From Primula veris (taxonomy: Eukaryota > Streptophyta > Magnoliopsida > Ericales > Primulaceae): DNA of 64,000 nucleotides. Shown piece by piece: positions 36,901 through 50,144 of this stretch. The translations under genes and the position numbers were made by a program. The notes beneath the pieces are model-generated. The model ran no database searches. It saw only the letters and a list, made by a program, of their open reading frames with translations, and was not told the origin of the DNA. The DNA lies in contig OY821743.1 in assembly GCA_963682055.1 (NCBI GenBank), positions 35,574,702 to 35,638,701 of the forward strand, read 5' to 3'. Within the stretch, counting starts at the first letter, position 1. Each line of letters opens with the position of its first letter.

Positions 36901-39102
36901 TTTCAATGTGGTAAATGAAACGATATCATTTATTTCAGACGTTTTAAGTCCATACCACTGAACCGTTAGGTTTTCTCCCACTCGCCCGTAGGCGCTTTTG
37001 GGTACGTTTAGATTCTCGATCTACATGATCGACGGGTTACCCCCACATTTGTGGGACCCTCGGGGTTCTCCCCCAATAATAGTAATATAATATTACTAAA
37101 TCATTATTCTCAATAATAGCAAGCTCAACATATTCACAATATGTTTTACTAACAAATTAATAAGATGTTAATTTCAACAAATTATTAAATGTTCTTTCAG
37201 CAAATTAATAAGATAATATTTCAACAAATAATAAATTAGCCGATATTTATTTATTATTAAAATAAAGCTCAACGGCCATTTATAATTTGTTTAATCATCA
37301 AATTATTTGCTCTTGGATGAACAAAGTTTGTTATTAAATAACCTTTCATCCAAATATGTAACCGACTCGTCAATGCAATTCATAGATAGCTAATAAAGCT
37401 TTCCATAAATGCCAACAACGACTGTCGTTACAATAATTTATAACTCTCCAAATTAAATTGCGATTAATCACAATTAATAAGAAGTTATAAATAATCGTCG
37501 TTAATCTCATTAATGATTACCGTTACAAATTTTTTAACCCTCCAAATTAAATTGTAATAAATCACAATTAATAAGGATATCAACCATTATATCACCACAT
37601 TAGTGTTTTTAATAATGGCGATTTCGAATTTGTAACATCCGTCATTAATATGCACTCATGCAAAATTAATAGGAGTTACACCGGCACCCACAATGTTCTG
37701 GTCAGTTCCAGCACCCATTGTGTTCCGGACATTTCCCGCAGGAAACTGTTTGTTATCTCAAATAACAAACACGCACAATCCAATTTCGAAAAATGAAACT
37801 AAAACTCCTCCTTCGCAAACACCATATTTCTATAACCACGCATGGTTTCAAGAAACTGATTTTGCAAGAGTATTCTAGTTCATTCCCGAAAAATATTATC
37901 AAATTCTGAAAGATTTATTCAGCCGTAAACACCAGATAAATCTGATTTTACACAGAACAATCTCAGAATTCAATCAGTTCTGTCGTAAGCCCCAAATTCT
38001 GAAAAATCAGAAAATGGTTTTACAAGAACTATTTCGAAACTAGTTCTTTCGTAAGCCCCAAATTAATGGTTTTACACGAACTATTTCGAAAATCAGCAAT
38101 CCTCCAATTCCTTGTAGAGATCCATGTCGAAACAAAACTCATTGGAAATTGTTAGTCATTTTATTAACATGAAAACAATAAACATGTATAAAATTCACTA
38201 ACAATATAATGTAACGAGATTACTCATAATATGAAATGATAATTCTCCTGAGCTTCCTGGCTTAATAATACCACTGATATCATCAATGATGGTAATCCTG
38301 GTTTCTCTGGAATTTAGACCCAGCAGTTTGGCCACTACTAGCATGCATTTTACTACTATGATACCAATAACTCCCCTAGACAAAGTATTCACATGTAAAT
38401 GGAAATAACAGTTACATGTAACAGTTACAATACATTAAGAGGCCACACACCAGAAAGTAATTTAAAGCAGAATTGAAAAATTCAACCTTAACCAACACTT
38501 GGCCAATTATAGTAACGGTTGCACAAATCAAATTTAAAACAACTAATTCGAAGTTTCAGGTACAGCATACTATACTGACACATAATTCATAATACTATGA
38601 AATCAAAAAACAGAATCTAGATATGAACTTGGTTGTCGCAACAAAGAACAAGAAGAACAATAATCCAATTGAACAAACCACCATCAACCTAACTGCATCA
38701 TAGGCAGTAATATACAGATCGTCATACAAGCTAGGTAGATAGTTAAACTCGTTTGTGACAGAAAAAATAAAAAGTAATGAGATCCTAATTTCAAGCAACA
38801 CAGAATCTAATTAACACATATACGCTTTTGACTATTCATCCGGAAACATCAATTATTTAAAACGAAAGTTTTTCCATTAAATGATTTTTCCAAAGAATTA
38901 TATCAAAAACCACCAAACAAAATTAAAACATGATATAACAATTCGAAACCATTATAGCCGTAAACATCAAATTCCCGAAACCAAAGATTAAGAGAAAATG
39001 ATTTTACTAAGAACGATTACGGATAAAGAAATAATTTTCTGTAAATCCATACACCGAAATTATTGTATTAACGTACCAAGCATAAAAAATATCGTTTAAG
39101 AT
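33903..39102 (-). other. Internal, non-coding region of the LTR retrotransposon
   Basis: 5200 bp with higher GC than its surroundings at the low-coordinate end. All open frames are under 100 codons and lie on both strands. A motif TGGTATCA (minus strand, 38359-38366), the first eight bases of the usual initiator-tRNA primer-binding site, occurs about 740 bp inside the 5' LTR, not next to it. Confidence 0.75.
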
Positions 39103-39640
39103 TGTTGGGTACGTTGTAAATAAACACAATAATTTCTACGAAAAAGAAATGGACAAATAAACAGAAAATGGTTTCCTCAAATATATAAATTAACAATTAC
39201 AACCTTCAAAATTAAAAGTATGTAAATGATACCGAAATGGACTAAAGTCCGAGACGAGATAACTGCGAGCAGTTTCCCTTAAACGATATTTGCCCCGCCA
39301 CCTCTGCTTCTGGCTACATGGGGCACTTCGTTCCCAAGGTACAACGTCTATCACATGTGACTCGGTGGAAACGGCACCGAGCCACGGTCGGGCCGTTGGT
39401 GGTGCGGTACTCTCTCTCTATATGTATGCATGTGTATGTGTGTGAATGTGTATATGAAGTATGTCTTTTCTTTGTCTTTAAAAAAAGTGTATTAATGTTA
39501 CAAGACCATTTTTCCTTTTAACCTTGTCTTTGTAACATCTTTTACCAATTAAAAGACCCACATAAATGGGGGAATAAATGGTTTTTTATAACCACAAACT
39601 TAATAGCATTCACTCCATAAAACCATTAGTTTTTCCAACA
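39103..39640 (-). repeat. LTR (5' LTR in the minus orientation)
   Basis: 538 bp, the same sequence as 33365-33902 by eye. Followed at 39641-39645 by the ATGGT target duplication. Confidence 0.92.
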
Positions 39641-39645
39641 ATGGT

Positions 39646-42600
39646 CCCATAGTCCAACATCGAAAAATTCTAGGGAGAACAAAAGGCTGAGTAGAAGAAA
39701 CCAAAACCATTATAATGCCAAAATCATTCGACCATTCCTATTGCTCATATCAATTTATATGCAACTTGGCTAAAAAATGACAAATAACTTCGTTTTTATA
39801 TTGTTGTTAAAAGCAAAGGCTGTCAACGAATAAATCATTACTATTGTATGGTCTATAATTATGGGCAAGAAATTTACAATGGTATAGTAAGATAAGTGAC
39901 AATAAGAGGAATGGTCAACGATCGATTTGTCTATTTTGGATTCCTATTTTGAGAATTGGGTGCAAAGAATTCATATAAGTCAATAGTTTCATAAAAACGA
40001 GGTGTTTTTCCCATACACAGAGCTATATATCTCTTTTTCCTAGAATTTCCGATTTGAGAGAGAACATTATATTAGTGAATCTCATTATATTAGGGAAAAA
40101 TGATAATAAAACTATAACATTAACAAATACTCAAGAGCATAATATTTTCTTTGAGTAGTGATTATGTGTATTGGAAATTAATATAATATAAAATATAAAT
40201 TAATTTAAAAATCGGGTCGGGTTGGGTCGGTATAGCCGACGAAATCAAAATTGCCACCCGATCCCCAAGTTTGTCGGCTGGGGAAAAAACCCGATATTTT
40301 CGGGTCAGGACTCTTCTCGGGTTGGATGCGGGTCGAAACACGAGTTAGGTCGGGATTTCGAGATTTTTTCCCAACCCTAAATCTAGCTACAGAAGAATAT
40401 TTAATTGTCAACCTAAAACATTTGTTGTATTTGAAGTTTTTTTCGTTTCGTTTTTTCACTTTTAATCGTTCTATTTATCTTGTCAATGTGGAGGCATGTT
40501 CCACATTGACCACACATTTTTTATTTACGATTAATAAAAAGCCTGTTATGGAAAAAAAAATGTGTATTGAAAAAATGATATACGACATAATATTTTATCT
40601 GAGTAGTAATTATGTGTATTGGAAAAATGATATACACTGATCGATGGCGTGGCAGCTGTTCACAACACGATCGGCGATGGCGGCTCTTTCTCACTCTCAA
40701 GTATTGTAGAATATCAATTACACCGTACGTGCAATGTCAATACATATACTACTGACCGAAATGAAGATATTATAACATTGATCTTGATTAATTACTATGT
40801 AATTTCTCTTTTCCTTGTTTCTTCATGACCTGTTGCACTAATTTAAATTTAAATGATTTCACGTAATGTGTAATATCATTTTTTTTTAGGAAAGATGATT
40901 AATAAGTGACAGACATTTTTAGTGCCTTTTACATAGTGATTTAATTTGTTGGAAACACACTTCAATTAACTAGTTTTTTTGAGTAAATTGATTTCATCTT
41001 TCTATGGACATAATAAACTCTTTTTTTGGGATATAAAATGCTGGTTAGTGTGTAATATAGCACCATCAAATGAGACTAAAAAGGTCGTCCTACTAATACA
41101 AAAACGTCACTAAGTATTGCTCTTTTATCTTAGAATAAGATAAATTCAATGGTGTTTAAATTTGTTTTTTAATCATCATCGCGATACTCGTTATTATTAA
41201 AAAATATATATATACGCTATATCATTAGAGTAATTGTCATTGCAACATGCCGCAAATGCTAAAAAAACATTAACCGAAATACTTGTTAATTAAAACCAAC
41301 ATATATATGATTTAAATTTATTACAGTACTGTAGTAAGATTGAAATGCAATCTTGAAAATTGAAAAATAGGACCCCTGCTGAGATATATATGATCGTAAT
41401 TTAATTCCTTCATCTTTTATACAAGTAAACACTTCGTTTTTTCCATTATTTTATACAAGTAAATGATAATTAAAATCTAAAATCACCGACACCACACATG
41501 GGCAAGTCCATGCAACCCAAAACTATCGTGACCCACAATGTGAGTCGTATTAATTCCCTTACTATTCGCACATGCTTTAAAAATATTTTGTCACCATGCT
41601 TTAATTTTAATTTAATTTAAGGAGACTCTTCTTCTATTATTTATTCTCAATGTCATATAGTAATCACATTTCCGTACGTAGGTCCCATAATTGGAAGAGT
41701 TTGTAAGGTCAAAGTATGAAAACTGAATATAAATGTGTATGGATTAGATCACAGTGAAGACTTTGAATAAACGATGCATTTAATTCGTTAGTCCTTATAA
41801 GCGTTGATATATATGCGTAATGCCTAATAAAACCAAATAAAGTTAGGTCATTTAAGTTGAATTTTGATAATATCGGATGCTTTTCGTAACAGATGCCATA
41901 GAAAATTATATTATTTTTTAGCTAATGAAGGTCCATGAGCATTTATAACTGATGTAGAATGTGGATGTTTATTGATAACAAATGTCGGTTTATCATTAAA
42001 CGCTTTGTTGCTAAGCTGATGATAAATTGAGTGTCGCTAAATTTAATACAGTTTATTAACATAACGACACTCAATTTACCATCAGTTTAGTAACAATGAA
42101 TGTGATGGTATACTGAGATTGTTTCAACCGCTATACTAGTACATATAAGGAACAGATTAGAATGTTAGCATCTTTTTACTCATTCAAAGCCTATACTCTT
42201 ATAATTAATAAATAGTTAATCATCCAAAATGGACCCGATTTTTTCTAGCAGTGAAATAAAAAGATAACCTAGCTTAATAACATAAAAATAAGGACATGAT
42301 TTCATATATATGATACATAGTGTACGTGAACCAAACGAGATGTATAATGGCTTCGACTGTAAGTAAAATCCGTAAACGCATTCCGAGCTAGTAAGTTGCA
42401 AGGTTAGGTTTTGTTTAGATTTTTACTTTAAATGATTTGTTCCGAATTCAAGAAAAAATTCAAATCCATTTTTGTATAGTTTGGTTTAGAGTTCATTTAT
42501 ATATGTTAATCCCAAAATCAGACTGAATTAATATAATCCACTTTAATTACTCATTAAAAACCTTTTTTGAAATCTGATCCACGAATGAGCAACGTCAACT

Positions 42601-45187
42601 AATCGCAGTACCCAGTCATTTTGCAAAACTTCATTATCTTATTTAATATTTATTACTGGGAATGTATGCATCAATTAATGTTTTTTTGCTATGGCCTTAT
42701 CATTTAATACGTCTTAAAAATATATTTACTAGACTTATAAGTGGTGTTTGCAATTGGTCAATATATTATTGATTATGTTGGTCACCCAACTATGTTGAAA
42801 AGTAGATTAAATAACGAGTGAGAAAAATTACCATAACCAAATTTAATCTGAATCCGCTCCAAACCGTTCAATCCGCAAACTCCGACAACCCAATCAGATC
42901 AATACGTTTTTATTTGGTTTGTGGTTTGGATTGAAATAATTATATAAATGGTTTGGTTTGAATCAAAAACCTCCAAGCCTTTCTATAATGATTTTGTCTA
43001 TGATTCAAGTTTATCGGTTTTAATCCAAACCATTTACGCTCCTAATAATGGCCATGTTTGTTTTGTTTGTTCATGTATAGCTAGCTAGATAGTCCATCCT
43101 GTTAAACTCTTCATCGTGTTTCTTTTTCCTTTATAAATGTTGTCACTGAAAATGGGTAAAAACACAAGACAATTAGGTACAGAGTACACAGTACACAGTA
43201 CACTCTCAGATGAACTAAATGACCCTTTTTATCATCTAATGATCATGAGAGCACTTCATGAACCGGGCATATGGTTGTGGTAAAAACTCAAGATCGGGTT
43301 GTTCACTATTCTCTTTATTCATTTTCGATATATTGATTGATGATTTCTAACAAGTGAAATAAATTAAAACCAGTAATGAGGCAGTGGTTTATCGCGATAT
43401 TTGCAGCCCTTGATTTATGAAAATTTCATACTTGAAAAGTTGAAAAGATGTGTCCCGGAAGGCTATACATAATGTTTAACCCGATGCTTTGATCGGCATT
43501 AGTTTGTATAATTCCGAGATGGTTGCACAATGATGACAGTTTTTGTAAGTGAGTACATGCCTATGATTTATTTCCGAAAATTAGAACCTTCCCTAGTTTA
43601 CAACTTACACACAGGTAAATACAAAAGAAACTGCTGCAACAAATGCAAATTCAAAATAAGCACAATGAGGACATGGGCATGGTAAAGGTCCTCATACCAA
43701 ATGATACCAACTCAGGTATAGAATTAATTCTTCATATTTTTTCTACAAGTAACGATTTGGGACCAATCGGGTGCACCTCGGGTGTAGAAATTCAACAATG
43801 ACACGTGCCAATATATGTTCTAAAAGGCGAGTTTAAGTGAAGACTAAGTGCTAGACGGACGCCTAGTAGATTAGGCTGACTTAAGCGATTATGCGGCAAT
43901 TAAGCGGAATTAGGATAAATTAGGTTCTAAATGACCTATTTCATCGTAGAAATGGCATTGCGCCTAGGACATTTTAATAACTACTACAATATGAGATCGT
44001 TCTGCTGATTAGGAATGAATCTTTCTCGCAGTCCCTGTGTAATGTGAACACAAATCATTATAGATGGTCATCAGATTAGTTCATGAAAAATCTTCTACCT
44101 CTTTGCAGAATGTGGAGGATTTTTTTTAAAAACTTTCAAAAGTTGGATTGGGCAACTTACTCTTTGAGTTTGCTCCTAATTTGGGTCTGAGTTGGTATAA
44201 GCCTCAATTAATTTTAGATCACTTTAATTAGGATAGGCCTATATATGGATTTATTACTGCAAAAAGGAGAGTTGGGAAATAGTAATTAAGGTCGGGTAGC
44301 CTGATGAATTAAGAGCATCCACCATTATCTTTCTTTCAATATTCCGTTAATTTTAGCAAATCTAGTTTAGCACAAAATAATTTTTTCGAAAGTAAACTAA
44401 AATAGTCTAGAATTAGGGACAAGCCTCATATTTGCAATATAGACCATTAGATGCATGGCTAGAGGCTATATTCTTATTCATAACAAGTAAAATAATAACT
44501 GTATCTGTACAACATTGGACGTGCCCAACAAAAGGAACTCAAATCTGTCTTGTTGAAAACAAGCCCATCTCGAAAAACTAATATAAAATAACGAGTTGTC
44601 GTAATCTGAATCAATCGAATATTCAAATTATGGGAACAAAATCGACGATAGATGTATGATATGCTCTATAGAGACGATATAAGACATAGCCACACAACGT
44701 GCACGCGGGGCTACGTACATCCATGTCTAAAATCCCAGCTCAACAATCCTCCTCACAAGCTACCCAAACGTCATCGTCTCTCATGCTCAGGTTATGCAAA
44801 AAATTTGGGCCTCTTAGACTGTAAATTAAAGTATGTACTGTACTAAATACTAAGTCCGAAAGCATGGAGTATTAAACATTTAGTTCCCCAGATTCTATTT
44901 AGAATATCAAATGAGACTAAAAAGTTTCCCAGCAAAATTTTTATACCGTACGTAAATGACATTTTGAATTTTTGTAATGTTCTTACTAAAATAGCTTCAT
45001 TAGCACTAGATACCTTTTGAATATAGGTCGTAATGTCATCACTTTCCGTTAATGTTTTTTTGATCGGAAAAGCTATCATATGGGGCTTGGCTCATGAAAG
45101 AATTTTTTTGCTACTTTATCAATAAAATGGACCGGATATTGATAAAAAAGAATGACATTTTGAACACATGCATGTTTCCTCAACTAC
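39646..45187. other. Gene-free region with eroded repeats
   Basis: Holds a GGGTCGGGT-rich block at 40210-40378 ending in a TTTAGGGTTGGG-type terminus, flanked by a direct repeat of about 40 bp (40138-40176 and 40587-40625). It also holds a hairpin at 42005-42096 and a 'ggtttggatt'-rich block at about 42830-43042 ending CGCTCCTA that looks like a worn hAT-type MITE. No gene recognised. Confidence 0.5.
42005..42096. repeat. Short hairpin with 34-bp arms
   Basis: Arms at 42005-42038 and 42063-42096 are inverted copies with about four mismatches ('gatgataaattgagtgtcg' against 'cgacactcaatttaccatc'), with a loop of about 24 bases. Size and shape resemble a small-RNA precursor or a MITE remnant. 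No evidence of expression. Confidence 0.6.
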
Positions 45188-45190
45188 AAT

Positions 45191-45383
45191 CACTACAAAA
45201 TAATGTTTGATTTAGTGAGAGTCAAAAGCTGTCACAAGCCTGTCGCTAATTTAAAAAGTTATCACAAATCTGTCGCAAATTGACTAAACTGTCGCAAAGC
45301 CGTCACAAAAACCGTCGCTAATAAGCTCGTAACAAATAATACCGTCACTAATCCCGTCGCTATTTGAGTATTTTTTTGTAGTG
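45191..45383 (+). mobile_element. CACTA-like MITE, copy E
   Basis: 193-bp copy with the cleanest ends, CACTACAAAATAATG and TTTTTTTGTAGTG. The perfect 3-bp target duplication AAT lies at 45188-45190 and 45384-45386. It adjoins a decayed copia fragment. Confidence 0.88.
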
Positions 45384-45399
45384 AATATTGATGTACTTA

Positions 45400-45945
45400 T
45401 TTCTAATATGGGTGTTGATATTTCTGTGAAATCCTTGATTGATCCTCATTAATATCTTAGGGTTGAACTTCATCGTAGCGGCACTAGTTTATGTCTCTTG
45501 CAACATCGATATCTTATTGATCGTCTTCATCGAATTGGATTGACAACGACCAAGCCCATTTCATTACCAACACAACTGGAGCGTTAAAGAATAAAGATAG
45601 CCCAGAATTACAATCCGTTAGAGGATGAGATATTATATCGGAGCATTGTTGGTTCAATAAACTATTTATCTTTCACAAAGCCAAACATTACTTTCACCTT
45701 AAACAGACGTCGCCAGTTTATGCATAGGCCTTTTCTAGCCCATTAATGGAGTGCGACCCAACGTGCATTTCGATACTTATTACTTAAAAGACACTGCCAA
45801 ACAATCTCTCTCTTTTTTCAGCGGTACGGAAAGTTGATCTTCAGGCTTACCACGGCGCCGATTTGGCAGGAGATAGCGGAATGTCATTCAATCGCAATAT
45901 CGTCTGACACTCGTAGGCAAACATGGTACCGCATTAATTGTATTT
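45400..45945 (+). pseudogene. Decayed Ty1/copia polyprotein fragment (RT to RNase H)
   Basis: Reading across stops and frameshifts gives LCLLQHRYLIDRLHRIGL, LYRSIVGSINYLSF, TKPNITFTLN, QFMHRPF, WSATQRAFRYLLLKRH and GADLAGD. These match, in order, the end of the copia reverse transcriptase domain and the start of RNase H (the ADWAGD-type motif). Stops and frame changes show it is not functional. No LTRs were found nearby. Confidence 0.82.
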
Positions 45946-45960
45946 GCATCCTTTGCAAAT

Positions 45961-48900
45961 ATGATTTTTTCTTTCTTTCTACAAAATGGTATGTATATAT
46001 ATTTTAGTAGTTTATTATATTACACAAAGTAATTTTTTTTTCCCCAAATCATATGAATTCGGCCTCTTGTATTCATTAATGTGTTTACCCAATTTTTCAC
46101 GCAAAGGACACTAACTTTTTTAAAGCCAGGGAATTGCTAACATATCATAATCCATCACATGGATAAAATTAACATTTAAGCTTGGTGCACATGGAGGATG
46201 TGCCAAATAGTTTTAACTACTAGCTTGTCTATAATAAGGCCATCCTTGTCATGATTTGATACTCTCTTTCCATCTACTCAAAATTTTGAATGAATTTAAT
46301 TTTCTAAATTTTCAAAAAAAAGGAGCAAGCATTTTTAAGCATTTCATACATAATGATAAAAGTGCATAGATGTTTTATAAATTATAATCAATTCTTTATT
46401 GATAGAAAAACTATTAGCAGTGGATCATATATAGACTTGGTCTATAATAATAAGTGGATCTTTATTAGCTAAAAGTAGGCTCCGTAATGTATTTTAGGGT
46501 TGTAATGTTTATCTCTTTACTCCTTACATTAAAAATCGACTTTGTATTTAGCGTTTTTGGAATGCTCTTTTTATCGGAATTATTTGATTTACTGGTGTTA
46601 CACCGAAATAACTGCTGTGGAGGCTTGTTAACGTTTTGTTTGTGTTTAATAAAGGGTTACGGAGTCTTTGCTATATAAAAAAAAGTCTTAATTTGGACTA
46701 AGAGACTTAAGTCTAATTAAGTCTATAATCAATTCTATATTGATAGAAAAACTGTTAGTCATAACTGTCTGTGTATACAATTTACATAGAATATTGTTAT
46801 CGTATAAGAAATTTATTTTGCCTGTCACCATCAATATTACCTCGTCTTCTAATTCATTCTTATTGTCATTTCTCTTAATTTACTTATTCTATGACAGACA
46901 ATTTACTTGAAACACAATGTACACTCAATAATTACATGATTAGCTGTCATTAAGAATGGTTTTTGATTACGGAAAATGAATCAAAATTGGATACTTAAAC
47001 ATATAAACAACTATTGTTCAACAAATTCATTAAAAAAAACCTGTTTATTTCACTTCCGTTTTAGTTTCCTGACTTCAAATAACCATGCATATAATACAAC
47101 TTTCAATGCGAAAAGAGAACACAACGTCGAAGTGTACATGCATATATATGCTTTATTTGGATAAACCGCTATTTCATTATAATTTGTCTTCATTTATTGA
47201 AAGTTAATGTATAATTCGTCGCAACAAATTAAGAGAAGTGGTTATCGTTCATGGAGGTTGCCTTAAACAGGAAGTAGTTAGTCAATTTAGTGATTACAAA
47301 ATAAAATAAAAATAGTCAATTTAGTGAGCAAAAATTCAATAATTTGAAACATTTTACTGGAACCATGTGAACTTTAATTTTCCAATCATCTACATGCATG
47401 TGTAGTAGCTAGGTTTGTTGTCTTGGATGTGGATTTGTTTAGTTTTGTATTTTTGTTTTTTATCTTTACCGATTTGGTAAAAGCTATGATATCATAGCAT
47501 GGCAGCTTTATTTTTTCAACTAGACCAATAACTTTTCAGCAATATTACATTTATAACCAAAAATTTGTACTTTCTAGCAATATTTATTATTTATAGTGAC
47601 AAGTAATGGTTAGAAATGTAATATTGCTTAAAATTACAATATTTTGGAAGAAGTATGGAAGTTTTCACTTAAAAAAATTAGGTAGAAAACATGAACAATA
47701 TTATTTTGGTATCCACCAAACAAACATTAATTACAAGTAAAAAATAAGATAATTGGTAATTTGTGTACCAATTAAAAAACATTTATTGCAAACAATCTCA
47801 TTTAAACATAATATCTATAGAATGAAAATTTCAAATTGAAACATAAAAGCTATGGAATGTAATGTATAAGCTAAAAGAACTTCTTAAATTAGTCGGTATA
47901 ACCTAACTTTTTTTTTTTATATATTCAAAATACATTAGAATTCAAAATCAGAGAATATACCTGATCATTGTCTTTCATCCCTAATTCCAATCTATGTATC
48001 TAGTAATCTATATTTATAAACCTGAACTATTTCTGGCTTCCAAATAAATAAAAGAAAACCCCCTATCAGAAACTAATTAAGTTGCTGATAACGAAGTACA
48101 ATATTTGTCATCACATAAAAAAGAAAATTCAAAAAAAATTGAACAAGTTGTCATGTTAGTTAATTTGTTTTGCTATTTACGGGGAGTTATTGGGAGTGAG
48201 GCACGTGATATGTTAACTGCTAATTTTAGGGACAATAATGGGAGTTTGTGCTTCACATGCATGGAAACATATGCACGTTGACGATACCAATTTTACTGGC
48301 TTTTTCTGTTGAGAATAAAAAAAAGACATTACTGAAATTATAATATATATTATTCATTATACTTTTTAGGGTTTATCCACTTATATACCTTAGTGTTGTT
48401 GTGTTTTTCTCGTTTAATTTTTTCAATTACTAATCCAATTTTGGTATGAATACGCTTGACTAGCTATAACGAAAACAAAACACATGTTGTCATGTTTCCA
48501 TCCATAATTGAATGGAAATTTCAAAAAAAAAAACACGAATATAGGGTACTAATTAAAATAACTAACAATGTAGGTTAATAAAAAAGAAAAACGCAACACT
48601 ACACGCTACAAAATTGCTGCAAACCCTATTTTTTATACGATATGTAGTTGTTTTTGAGACAAATTGGCATCAACCAGCTGCTATAAATGTGGATCTGTCA
48701 CTACAAATAAGTAATGAACCAAGTTGCTCGAATTAACTAGCTAGGTTGTTACAAATATTTGTTGCTAAGAAGTTTTTATTCTATTTCTATTTTCCAAGTA
48801 TAGTCTGAACTTTGAATTTTTTTGGGAAATTATTGACCAAAAGTGTTTTCTGTTTTAGCACTCGTTATGGTGTGTATTTGTAAGCAGCCATGAATTTGTT

Positions 48901-50057
48901 GGCGGATTTATTTATATGAAACTGTCATTGGCATGTATTTTGTATTTTGTTAGCTTTCTGTAACATTACGTTTGTGTTTTATAATGAAAATTAATGAAAT
49001 GAGAATGACATCATGAAAACTATAAAAAGTCTAATTATGCGTAATAATAACTGTATGAATATTTGACTCAGCAAAGAAGCAGTTATAATGTGATATTTGA
49101 GGATTATCATTTATCATCTACTGTGGCAATGTGACTCATTAATGACTCAATTTTGCAAAAATGCCATATTTATCAAAAACACAAAAAGATTTATTGCACT
49201 ATTCATGACTAATATTCACGATATTTTTTTGATTTTATTTTTAACAATGCATGTTTTTATGTGCTGGATTTTAGTTTTACTGATAACTTTCGTCATTAGC
49301 GATGTATTTAGCTGTCCGTAATCTGAATTTTTTGTAATTCAATAATAAAGTTATACAACCAAAAACCCACCATGAGGCTAAGAAATACTAATCTTTTACT
49401 TAAGTTTTTACGTGCTTCGGTCATGAATTTTTAGCTATGAGCATTGTCATTTGTTTCATCCAATGTTAAAAGAGTGTATTAAATAAATGAAACGGTTTCC
49501 ATAATTTGGACTAAAATTATTTCTGGTTACATATATAGCTAGTTTCAGCTAAAACATTAATCCAATGCTTAAAAAGTGACGAAATTGCAGGTTGTCAGAA
49601 AAATGAAATATTTGATAGATTTTTAAAAAAAATTATAACCTAATTCTTAGTAAGAGATTGCAACGGGTAATACCAATTTAATCTAAAAAATGGCTCACTT
49701 ATGAATTGATGAAAAATTTACAACCATGATAATAATAACCAAATATGTAAAGTATGCAATACTTGAGGAGTATTAAAGTCAAATTTCACAAAAGCTAGGG
49801 ACAAAATATGAACTTCACTCAAACAACCCCGTCAAAAAAATGCTCTCATTTTTTCCTTAAAATAACAAAATATGTTACGTACCCAAAACTTCGGAATATT
49901 AGTTATATTCCTAGGAAAGAAAGAGCAATAGTGAAGAAACAAAAAGAAAATCTTCCACCTAATGTGCTTTTTTCCTCTTATTATTTCCAAACTAAACATG
50001 GTGAAAAATAAAGAAAGTGTGGGTATTGGTGAGCCCACGTATAGATTTTTTTTGTGC
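45961..50057. other. Gene-free region upstream of the thaumatin-like gene
   Basis: AT-rich. A short sequence 'ataatcaattct(t/a)tattgatagaaaaact' occurs twice, near 46384 and 46726. Open frames (46487-46678, 46976-47164, 49097-49321, 49808-50011) show no recognisable domain. The last 500 bases presumably hold the thaumatin-like gene's promoter. Confidence 0.45.
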
Positions 50058-50065
50058 TATATATA
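50058..50065 (+). promoter_or_regulatory. TATA box of the thaumatin-like gene
   Basis: TATATATA, 80 bp upstream of the ATG at 50145. The intervening leader contains the repeat 'attcagaaaat'. Confidence 0.6.
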
Positions 50066-50144
50066 CTCACTTATCCTATATTTGTAACTTCCCACTTCTC
50101 CAACCATAACAAATATTCAGAAAATATTCAGAAAATATCAAAAT

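Larger units (their letters stand above)
33365..39640 (-). mobile_element. Complete LTR retrotransposon without gag or pol (LARD-like)
   Basis: The 6276-bp element is bounded by two 538-bp direct repeats that start TGTTGG and end CCAACA. A perfect 5-bp target duplication ATGGT lies at 33360-33364 and 39641-39645. A purine tract GTGGGGGATTG (minus strand, 33903-33913) directly adjoins the lower-coordinate LTR, which puts transcription on the minus strand. The 5.2-kb interior has only short, unrelated open frames and no gag, protease, integrase, RT or RNase H motif that I could find, so the element must be moved by another element's proteins. The LTRs look identical by eye, implying a recent insertion. 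Superfamily is uncertain; the purine tract and TGTTGG end are copia-like. Confidence 0.9.

Noticed and set aside
40251..40640. 129-codon plus-strand frame
   Set aside because: Half of it is the GGGTCGGGT-type repeat block; the remainder is AT-rich without domain similarity.
43810..43995. Block with repeated 'gcctag' and 'taagcg' motifs
   Set aside because: Resembles worn repeat sequence, but I could not define ends or a target duplication.
48596..48775. 'cactacacgctacaaaattg' stretch considered as another CACTA-like element
   Set aside because: No matching inverted end and no shared interior with the five-copy family.
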